A stretch of DNA of 11,889 bases from Candidatus Zipacnadia bacterium. GTDB taxonomy: Bacteria > Armatimonadota > Zipacnadia > Zipacnadales > Zipacnadaceae. A program made the position numbers and the translations under genes. Below the pieces are notes generated by a model. It saw only the letters and a program-made list of their open reading frames with translations. It did no database searches and had not been told where the DNA came from. Below, piece after piece: positions 1 through 4,747 of the stretch. Within the stretch, counting starts at the first letter, position 1, and each line of letters begins with the position of its first letter. The stretch is taken from NCBI GenBank assembly GCA_029821515.1, contig JALGTD010000086.1, positions 1 through 11,889 of the forward strand, read 5' to 3'.

Positions 1-95
1 CTGGAGGGCCACCGTTTGTGGTGTTTAGGGCCAAATTAGCGGGATAGAAAGTGGGTGGGGGACGAGGTGAAAGCAAACAATAAACAGGGCATAGG
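1..95. repeat. 95-bp direct repeat, copy A (cut by window edge)
   Basis: This segment aligns without gaps to 370-464. By hand count about 78 of 95 positions match, including identical blocks such as gtttagggccaa and aagcaaacaataa. The two copies are 369 bp apart, start to start. The window begins inside or at the edge of this copy, so the real repeat may extend further upstream. No reading frame in it resembles a protein I recognise, and the changes are scattered rather than at third positions. It is most likely an intergenic repeat family member. Confidence 0.75.
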
Positions 96-194
96 CGGGG
101 AAATGGCAGCAGAACGGCAGCACAAATGCAGCTCAACAGCAGCCCAGAGGCAGCACAGCAGCAGCATAACAAGGTAACGGCCAACGATAGAGGG

Positions 195-219
195 CAGGAG
201 CGACAGAAAGTCGCTCCTG
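195..219. repeat. REP-like perfect hairpin
   Basis: A perfect 10-bp inverted repeat, CAGGAGCGAC / GTCGCTCCTG, flanks the 5-nt loop AGAAA. No T-tract follows on either strand, so it is not a standard intrinsic terminator. Short GC-rich palindromes of this kind in non-coding DNA are typical of dispersed REP-like elements. Copy number elsewhere in the genome cannot be seen from here. Confidence 0.7.
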
Positions 220-279
220 TAATGAAGGGGGATTTAGTGGCAACCACGGAGGGGATGGGGGAATCAACGGGAAACGGAC

Positions 280-299
280 GGGCGCGGCAAGCAGCGCCC
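280..299. repeat. Short GC-rich hairpin (REP-like)
   Basis: The inverted repeat GGGCGC / GCGCCC has an 8-nt loop (GGCAAGCA). It lies in the same non-coding stretch as the hairpin at 195-219 and has no T-tract. The motif resembles common dispersed bacterial intergenic palindromes, but its family membership is an inference. Confidence 0.5.
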
Positions 300-360
300 C
301 TACGATTGACGACAGATAGAGGCAGACAACAGCAGACAAAGGTAGTACAACGGGAAAGCA

Positions 361-386
361 AAACGGTGGCTGGAGGGCCGCCGTTT
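361..386. repeat. Hairpin overlapping the start of direct-repeat copy B
   Basis: AAACGGTGGC and GCCGCCGTTT form a 10-bp stem, nine Watson-Crick pairs and one T/G wobble, around the 6-nt loop TGGAGG. Its right arm lies inside the 95-bp direct repeat (370-464). In copy A the matching right arm is GCCACCGTTT, which would pair perfectly with the left arm seen here. The left partner of copy A lies outside the window. Confidence 0.55.
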
Positions 387-464
387 GTGGCGTTTAGGGC
401 CAAGTTAACAGGATAGGAAGTCGGTGGGGGGCGCGGCGGAAGCAAACAATAAGCGCACTATAGG
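370..464. repeat. 95-bp direct repeat, copy B
   Basis: Second copy of the repeat at 1-95, ending about 50 bp before the start of the secreted-protein gene at 518. The stretch between the two copies (96-369) is rich in CAGCA-type low-complexity sequence and hairpins. It carries no gene I can support: the only longer frames there encode glutamine-rich or otherwise compositionally biased peptides without a convincing ribosome binding site. Confidence 0.75.
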
Positions 465-517
465 TGTCTAATGTAATAGGCTTGTGTAACTAACTTGAGA
501 AAAGCGAGGTGAGTCAA

Positions 518-946
518 ATGTCAGGTACCATCGGTTTCAGAAGTGTCGGACTTATCGTAGCCATTGCGCTGGCCAGTACGGCGTATACCGCCAGGCCCGC
601 ACACGCCGGAGGGGACCTGGGTAAAGTGCTGGCGGGCGCAGTAGTAGGCTACCTGGTCTACAAAGCGCTGGATGACGATCACCCCAGCCCCCGGCACCAC
701 CAACAGGCCTACAAGCCCCCGCCGCCGCGGCATCACCCCGGCCGAGTTGTCTACAAGAAATGGTCTCCGCCCAGGTGGGGCCAGAAGTGGAACTGGCGCG
801 ACCAGTATAGGTGGGGCGGGAAGTATGACCAGCGCGACCAGTACAGAGGGGACCGGGATCGTGATCGGGATCGCAACTGGGACCGGGATCGTGACCGGGA
901 TCGTGACTGGGACCGGGATCGTGACGGAGGCGGCGGCCGTCACTGA
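518..946 (+). CDS. Small secreted Asp/Arg-rich repeat protein, function unknown
   Basis: A 142-residue protein of unrecognised family. The ATG at 518 is chosen because GAGGTGA at 505-511 lies at proper ribosome-binding distance; an upstream in-frame GTG at 509 would overlap that site. Residues 1-30 form a signal peptide with a hydrophobic core (VGLIVAIALA) and an AHA|GG cleavage site. Residues 31-50 are glycine-rich and could form a short hydrophobic helix (LAGAVVGYLVYKAL). The middle is His/Pro-rich. From residue about 82 the protein becomes Trp/Arg/Gln-rich, and it ends in DR dipeptides punctuated by Trp (RNW, RDW), followed by GGGGRH. The tail is encoded by a 30-bp tandem repeat. A periplasmic or surface role, perhaps binding metal, polysaccharide or nucleic acid by charge, is possible but unsupported. 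No strong promoter or terminator was identified. Confidence 0.65.
   Translation: MSGTIGFRSVGLIVAIALASTAYTARPAHAGGDLGKVLAGAVVGYLVYKALDDDHPSPRHHQQAYKPPPPRHHPGRVVYKKWSPPRWGQKWNWRDQYRWGGKYDQRDQYRGDRDRDRDRNWDRDRDRDRDWDRDRDGGGGRH
851..925 (+). repeat. 30-bp tandem repeat, 2.5 units, coding for DR-rich tail
   Basis: Three successive units begin at 851, 881 and 911, each opening with GACCGGGATCGTGA; the third is cut short. Units 1 and 2 end in AACTGG and GACTGG. In frame they encode ten-residue blocks ending in NW and DW. Nested inside is a 12-bp periodicity (gaccgggatcgt). Such repeats are prone to slipped-strand length change, so the tail length may vary between strains. Confidence 0.85.
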
Positions 947-969
947 GGGGTAGGCCAGGCCCGAAGCTA

Positions 970-1077
970 TCAGTCGAGAAAAGCGGCAACGTAGTCAAGG
1001 AGGACAATCTCGTAGGCGGCAGTGTCCGGATGAGCGGCCAGAGCGGGATTGTCCTCCCGTAGTTTGTGGCGGGCGGG
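970..1077 (-). pseudogene. Detached 3'-end copy of the replication initiator gene
   Basis: Read on the minus strand this encodes ARHKLREDNPALAAHPD, then TAAYEIVLLDYVAAFLD and a TGA stop at 970-972. This matches the last ~33 residues of the full initiator at 1820-3217 with conservative changes (R to H, T to A, I to V, L to F, E to D). A 38-bp block (1028-1065) is identical to 1881-1918, and the offset between copies is a constant 853 bp. The TGA falls one codon before the TAG equivalent to the parent's stop, which is also still present. Homology fades about 10 bp before the lipoprotein stop at 1086. No start codon or body of an initiator remains, so this is a relic of a second initiator copy, or a duplicated DNA site. 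Confidence 0.85.
999..1057. repeat. 11-bp inverted repeat in the initiator-tail relic
   Basis: GGAGGACAATC at 999-1009 and GATTGTCCTCC at 1047-1057 are perfect inverted repeats separated by 37 bp. The same arms and the same spacing occur in the tail of the intact initiator gene (1852-1910). Both lie inside protein-coding (or formerly coding) sequence. Confidence 0.7.
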
Positions 1078-1085
1078 ATGAGGAG

Positions 1086-1628
1086 CTATTTCTGCTCGAT
1101 GAGGACTATGCTGACCTGGTCCTCGTCATCGGCCTGCTGGACGGCAACGGAAGTCATATTGGGCGGCTCGGTTATAAGGATGTTGAGCAGGCGAACGTCA
1201 GGCATCTTCATGTCAGAGACCTGGGCGTCAGGATACTTGGCTTTGTAGAAGTCAGCAACTTTCTCAAAGCTGTCGGTGGTGGTGAAGACGAAGTTGAGCT
1301 GCTTGCCAGCGGCAGTTTCAGTGGTCTGCCCGCCCTGTTGGGTGGCGCCCGGGTAAATGGCCAGGGATAGCGCGGAAGTGTCGAGATCTTCCCCGATGGT
1401 CACAGAGTGCTTCTCGCCGGATTCGTCTTCGACAGTGATAGTGGTCTGCTCGTCAGCCTTGTCGGTCTTGATCTGAACCTCGCCCTCGTCAGTCTTGATG
1501 GTAGTCTCACCGGTTTGCTGTAACTGGCGGCCAGCCTGGACGGCTTGCTGGGCCTGGCGGGTACGGCCGCAACCAATTAGTAACACGGTGGAGAACAGAA
1601 GGATGGATAGGGCAGCATTGCGTAACAT
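1086..1628 (-). CDS. Putative lipoprotein, function unknown
   Basis: A 180-residue protein. The frame stays open upstream to 1817, but the ATG at 1626-1628 is the start: it is preceded by GGAGGAG (1635-1641) at 6 nt, and it opens a typical lipoprotein signal peptide, MLRNAALSILLFSTVLLIGC, with lipobox LIGC and lipidated Cys20. Residues 25-75 are Gln/Thr/Asp/Glu-rich and probably extended. From about residue 80 a compact domain follows, with AIYPGA, then LNFVFTTTDSFEKVADFYK (a strand followed by a helix), and a hydrophobic C-terminal strand VSIVLIEQK. I do not recognise a named family. The YPGA...F.T.DS...V..FY pattern resembles uncharacterised secreted proteins of environmental bacteria, from memory only. 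It lies downstream of the initiator on the same strand but has its own promoter, and it is bracketed by two copies of the initiator tail. Confidence 0.8.
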   Translation of the reverse strand: MLRNAALSILLFSTVLLIGCGRTRQAQQAVQAGRQLQQTGETTIKTDEGEVQIKTDKADEQTTITVEDESGEKHSVTIGEDLDTSALSLAIYPGATQQGGQTTETAAGKQLNFVFTTTDSFEKVADFYKAKYPDAQVSDMKMPDVRLLNILITEPPNMTSVAVQQADDEDQVSIVLIEQK

Positions 1629-1671
1629 AAGGGGCTCCTCCGGGTGGGGCGTGATGAATGCAAGTGAGGAG

Positions 1672-1700
1672 ATTATAAAGGCAAAAGGCGGGGAGGTCAA
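1672..1700 (-). promoter_or_regulatory. Sigma70-type promoter for the lipoprotein gene
   Basis: On the minus strand the -35 box TTGACC (1695-1700) and a perfect -10 box TATAAT (1672-1677) are separated by exactly 17 bp. The predicted transcript would start near 1665 and give a leader of about 37 nt carrying the GGAGGAG site before the ATG at 1628. This makes the lipoprotein transcriptionally independent of the initiator gene that ends 120 bp upstream. Confidence 0.8.
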
Positions 1701-1819
1701 GGAACGACAGAGGACACCAGCACAAAGGCAGCAGTACAGCAACTGAAGAGGCAGAGATGCCTCCTCCACTGGTGATGGGCCCTTCGGTAAACTCAGGCCA
1801 ATAAGCACAACAGCCACAG

Positions 1820-3217
1820 CTATGATTCGAGGAGGGCGGCGATGTAGTCGAGGAGGACAATCTCGTAGGCGGTAGTGTCGGGATGAGCGGCCAGAGCGGG
1901 ATTGTCCTCCCGTAGTTTACGACGAGCCTGGGCTTCGATCTGCTGGTGCTCAGCAGGGGAGAGGGCGTCCAGAGCGCGACGGCACCGGGCAAGGGTTTGC
2001 TCGCGCTGGTCCAGCTCATTACGGCGTTGGGCGCGGCGCTGGCGTTCCTCCTCGGCGGCACGACGAGCCTGGCCCTCGGCAGCCTGAGTTTTCAAATAAC
2101 TGGCGGGGGCAGCCCAACTGTTGCGGACGGCCTCCACTAACATAGCCGGAGGGTCGTTGGGGTCGCGATAGGGCAAGTATTCGAGCTGGCGGGCGACTTC
2201 ATCAGCGTTTTGAGTGAGCAAGCGGCGGGCGACAGAAGCAGTAATGCCAATGTCGGTGAGCTGGTCGAGTAAATCAGCCTGAGGGCCGGTGGGGACAGTG
2301 CGCGAAGTGGTGGGGAACCAGTATTTGACGCGCTCGCCGACATCGCGGCCGGGGCGGTAGTACTCGAAGCCAGCCAGAAAGCCGTGAGCAATAAGCTCCC
2401 GGTGGGCACGGTCCAGCTCCTGCTTGATGTGGCTGGGATAGTAGTTGCGACTCATACCCAATTTCTCGAAGCCGAGCTTGCGCAGGTCAATGCGGAAGGC
2501 AGGCTTGCCGTCCAGACGCTTCTTGTCGAGGTACCGGAAAAGGCGGCGGGAAACGGCGCTGCGTAGGCCGAAGTAGAAGCCGGTGTCGAGCTGCTTGATA
2601 TTGCCCGCCCGGAAGGAGGCAAAAATCACCTCGTTCCAGGCAATATAGCTACGCGGCAGAGGGCGGTCAGGGCCGGACGCCTTGCGGCCACGGAGCTCGC
2701 TGTAAAGAGCATAATCATCGATTATGTGGAAGCCGACATCCACGTAGGACTGGCGAGACTTGTCCCAGAAGGCCTGCTTGGCGGTGATGGTTACGCCGAG
2801 CAGGCGATCGAGAGCGGCTTTCAGGCGGCGGTAACTGCCCCCTTTGTCAGGCCAACCAAGGCGGTGGATCAGGTCGTAACGGGTGAGGTGGATGACGCGG
2901 TTGGCGTAGTTTTGCTCGCGAGTGACCTCCATAAGAGCAACGTAAACCTGCTCGTCGGAGGCTACCGGCAGGCCGAACTCCTCGCCACCCGTCACTATCC
3001 AGGTGCGCTCGACAGCCTCGCCGCCCTTGCCACGGATAGTATCGGAGAACTGGATGGACTCGACCCCGTCGGGCTGGCGGTCAGCAAGCAGCGTGAAGGG
3101 AAACTCAGCCAGGTTCATCTCGTCGCCACCCAGGCGCGGAGGCCGGATGACGACCTGGCTGCGTCCTTCACCAGCGCGCTTTGCCGCGAATTCAAGGTCG
3201 TCCTGCGGGATAGCCAT
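1820..3217 (-). CDS. Replication initiator protein A (RPA family)
   Basis: A 465-residue protein resembling the plasmid-type replication initiator protein A family, which binds an origin and opens it for replication. Residues about 88-150 look like a winged-helix DNA-binding domain (YVALMEVTREQ, then TRYDLIHRLGWPDKGGSYRR and LKAALDRLLGVTI). A second similar unit spans about 185-300, with RRLFRYLDKKR and KQELDRAHRELIAHGFL. Residues 313-376 form a C-terminal module with the pattern GITASVARRLL, then LVEAVRNSWAAPASYL, as seen at the end of many plasmid and phage initiators. Residues 380-430 are a charged Arg/Gln/Glu-rich coiled coil. The ATG at 3217 has a modest GGTGGA site upstream. No parA/parB or relaxase is visible, so whether this drives a plasmid or is a chromosomal copy is undecided. 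Its 3' end is duplicated at 970-1077. Confidence 0.8.
   Translation of the reverse strand: MAIPQDDLEFAAKRAGEGRSQVVIRPPRLGGDEMNLAEFPFTLLADRQPDGVESIQFSDTIRGKGGEAVERTWIVTGGEEFGLPVASDEQVYVALMEVTREQNYANRVIHLTRYDLIHRLGWPDKGGSYRRLKAALDRLLGVTITAKQAFWDKSRQSYVDVGFHIIDDYALYSELRGRKASGPDRPLPRSYIAWNEVIFASFRAGNIKQLDTGFYFGLRSAVSRRLFRYLDKKRLDGKPAFRIDLRKLGFEKLGMSRNYYPSHIKQELDRAHRELIAHGFLAGFEYYRPGRDVGERVKYWFPTTSRTVPTGPQADLLDQLTDIGITASVARRLLTQNADEVARQLEYLPYRDPNDPPAMLVEAVRNSWAAPASYLKTQAAEGQARRAAEEERQRRAQRRNELDQREQTLARCRRALDALSPAEHQQIEAQARRKLREDNPALAAHPDTTAYEIVLLDYIAALLES
1852..1910. repeat. 11-bp inverted repeat in the initiator C-terminal coding region
   Basis: GGAGGACAATC (1852-1862) and GATTGTCCTCC (1900-1910) are perfect inverted repeats with a 37-bp spacer, exactly as in the relic at 999-1057. 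They fall in the codons for REDNP and EIVLLD. There is no T-tract, so a terminator role is unlikely. A recombination or protein-binding site is possible. Confidence 0.7.
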
Positions 3218-3259
3218 TGGTCAGGTCCACCCAGCCTGAATGGTTCAGGAACAGATTTT

Positions 3260-3297
3260 GCGGAAAACCCGCTTTTTGAAAAAAGCCGGTTTCCCGC
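3260..3297. promoter_or_regulatory. 38-bp near-perfect inverted repeat upstream of the initiator gene
   Basis: The left arm (3260-3277, GCGGAAAACCCGCTTTTT) and right arm (3280-3297, AAAAAGCCGGTTTCCCGC) pair at 16 of 18 positions around a 2-nt centre. A wider, looser symmetry, TTTTGCGGAAA versus TTTCCGGCAAAA (to about 3312), surrounds it. A small perfect palindrome, CCTGAA-TGG-TTCAGG, lies between it and the start codon (3235-3249). Neither side has the T-run of an intrinsic terminator. Position 43-80 bp ahead of a replication initiator fits an autoregulatory operator or part of an origin bound by the initiator. That role is inferred; the symmetry is directly visible. Confidence 0.6.
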
Positions 3298-3636
3298 ACC
3301 TTTCCGGCAAAAACTTTAGAAGTAAAGTAACCCAGTTGATACTTGCACCATGTCACCGTCTATGACAAACGAGGAACTGGCGCTAATGCCTTTTGACGAC
3401 CACGGTACGTCTTGACAGAGCGTATCCCTTGTATCTTCGTGAATAAAACAGGCCAGCAAACGGCGCTCTTAAGATAGATTCACCATGAGGGGAGGGAAGT
3501 CCTTCATAGGATTAAGATAATCTTAAGAAGGGTGTTGGGGAGAGTAAGAGTGAGAGGGGAATGGAACCTTTTCGGCGGAGGATGAGTCAAAGGCACAAAT
3601 TGAGACATAGCGACAATACCTAAGGAGAGCTTGTGT
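3298..3636. other. Intergenic region between divergent initiator and dockerin-like genes
   Basis: About 340 bp with no gene I can support. It contains two related palindromes: TCTTAAGA (3467-3474) and TTAAGAT-A-ATCTTAA (3512-3526), which share the CTTAAGAT core and lie about 45 bp apart ahead of the plus-strand operon. A TTGACA box (3412-3417) is present, but only a poor -10 (TATCTT, 15-bp spacing) follows, so no promoter is claimed. A purine-rich stretch follows at about 3527-3560. Confidence 0.5.
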
Positions 3637-4068
3637 ATGATGATGAGCAGAAGGCGCTGCGCATTTGCTATCATAAGCGTGGCATTGATCATAGGGCTAT
3701 TGGTGGCTGTAGGTTTGGTAGGGTGTGGGGGAGGGGACAGTGGGCCGGCGGAGAGCGCCTCAGCGACCAGTGCGGTGGGAGAATCAGACGGGGAGGTGGC
3801 CGTGGGGCCGAGTGCGGGGCCCGACCTGGGCGATATGGACTCGGATGACATTCCGACGGCTACTGATGCACAGATGATCATGGATATTGTAGTTGATCCG
3901 GATAGCTATGACGTAGGGGAGAAGCTTGTTGCGGATTGTGAGGACCCGCAGTATCCTCCAATCAGTGTTGTGAACATTGGGGATGCACTGAAGGTGCTGC
4001 GCGCGGCCGCCGGAGAGATAGCATGGCCATTTAGCGGCGGCGGGCCACCGCCCCCACCGCCGATATAA
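3637..4068 (+). CDS. Lipoprotein with dockerin-like calcium-loop module
   Basis: A 143-residue protein. Start ATG 3637 is chosen because AAGGAGAG (3622-3629) lies 7 nt upstream; the in-frame TTG at 3631 is too close. Residues 1-30 are a lipoprotein signal peptide: RRR, a hydrophobic core, lipobox LVGC, lipidated Cys30. A Gly/Ser/Ala-rich linker follows to about residue 60. Residues 66-77, DMDSDDIPTATD, have Asp at positions 1, 3, 5 and 12, the spacing of the calcium loop of type I dockerins, followed by a helix (AQMIMDIVV). A second unit starts at AD(99-100)C and ends in VNIGDALKVLRAAAGEI, the usual dockerin second-helix pattern. Its loop is longer and poorer in Asp, so it may not bind calcium. 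The protein ends in WPFSGGGPPPPPPI. It is followed 44 bp later by a cohesin-like lipoprotein, the natural partner type. The dockerin call rests on motif reading only; an unrelated EF-hand-like lipoprotein is the alternative. Confidence 0.7.
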   Translation: MMMSRRRCAFAIISVALIIGLLVAVGLVGCGGGDSGPAESASATSAVGESDGEVAVGPSAGPDLGDMDSDDIPTATDAQMIMDIVVDPDSYDVGEKLVADCEDPQYPPISVVNIGDALKVLRAAAGEIAWPFSGGGPPPPPPI

Positions 4069-4112
4069 GGTATTCAGCGAAATAGCAGAAGAAACTTCGG
4101 GAGGACTTTGGG

Positions 4113-4667
4113 ATGTATCATAAAATAGGAATAGCGACATTGATAGCGGTGATTCTGGTTGTGGCAGGTTGTGGGGGAGGGGGAGGCAATGGAGGGAATG
4201 GCGAGCCGGATGTCTATACGGTCTATGGTGAGAATGCTGAGGTGGCCCAGGGCGGTACGACGACGGTATCCATATACCTGGCCAAGCCACCGGCAACGCC
4301 GGCTGGTTATCAGATGACAATAAACTACAATGACAGCAAGCTGGAATTGGTGGGGGGAGATAGCTCAGTACAGGCAGGGGCAGCGGTGCCGGCCTCGCCG
4401 AATCATATCATCGCTAATAACGTGAGCACGCCAGGGGTAATTCAAGTGACAGTGGTGGGCTGGAATGGCAGCGAGATAGTGAATTTGAGTACATCCAACA
4501 ACGAGATACTAAGTATTCAGTTCCAGGCAGTTGGCGATCCGGGTGTTGTGGCGATTGATATTGATACCACCGCAGAGGCACCCACGCAATTGCAGTTGTG
4601 GACGAGCGGCGCCAGCCAAATTGGGCCGCCGGAAGCGGTGATTGATGGGACGGTGACGATTCAGTAG
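4113..4667 (+). CDS. Lipoprotein with cohesin-like domain
   Basis: A 184-residue protein. GGAGGA sits about 8 nt before the ATG at 4113. The signal peptide ends in lipobox VAGC with lipidated Cys20, followed by a Gly/Asn-rich tether. Residues about 35-184 read as one beta-sandwich with cohesin hallmarks in order: AEVAQGGTTTVSIYLA (first strands), AGYQMTINYNDSKLELVGG (the conserved 'xFxxxxxYDxxxLE' segment), NNVSTPGVIQVTVVG, then NNEILSIQFQAVGD and a final strand AVIDGTVTIQ. Cohesins bind dockerin modules tightly and with calcium, and the gene just upstream encodes a dockerin-like lipoprotein in the same direction. Both would be membrane-anchored by lipid, so the pair could link two envelope surfaces or capture other dockerin proteins. 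No catalytic domain is present. Related carbohydrate-binding or big-domain folds are the alternative. Confidence 0.7.
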   Translation: MYHKIGIATLIAVILVVAGCGGGGGNGGNGEPDVYTVYGENAEVAQGGTTTVSIYLAKPPATPAGYQMTINYNDSKLELVGGDSSVQAGAAVPASPNHIIANNVSTPGVIQVTVVGWNGSEIVNLSTSNNEILSIQFQAVGDPGVVAIDIDTTAEAPTQLQLWTSGASQIGPPEAVIDGTVTIQ

Positions 4668-4747
4668 CTGAGCGGGGAAGTGGGCAGGAAGATAGAGGGC
4701 TTTCCCGGTAGAGGGCTCTTTTTCGTTCGGGTAGAGGGAGAGGCAAC

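Noticed and set aside
126..416. 96-residue plus-strand open frame in the repeat region
   Set aside because: Gln-rich, low-complexity product, no convincing ribosome binding site, and it runs straight through hairpins and the direct repeat. It is most likely chance opening in stop-poor DNA.
521..1007. Long minus-strand frames opposite the secreted Asp/Arg-rich gene
   Set aside because: Their repetitive Pro/Val or Pro/Gly-Asp composition is the mirror of the DR-repeat DNA. The plus frame alone has a good start site and signal peptide.
1748..1763. Hairpin GAGGCA-GAGA-TGCCTC downstream of the initiator gene as a terminator
   Set aside because: Only a 6-bp stem and no T-run on the minus strand after it; too weak to call.
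3412..3438. TTGACA ... TATCTT as promoter of the dockerin-like operon
   Set aside because: Good -35 but 15-bp spacing and a 4-of-6 -10 box; too far (about 190 bp) from the gene to claim without mapping.
4694..4723. Terminator after the cohesin-like gene (AGAGGGCT repeated, then a T-run)
   Set aside because: AGAGGGCT occurs twice as a direct repeat, not an inverted one. The only stem before the T-run is 4 bp, so an intrinsic terminator is not supported.
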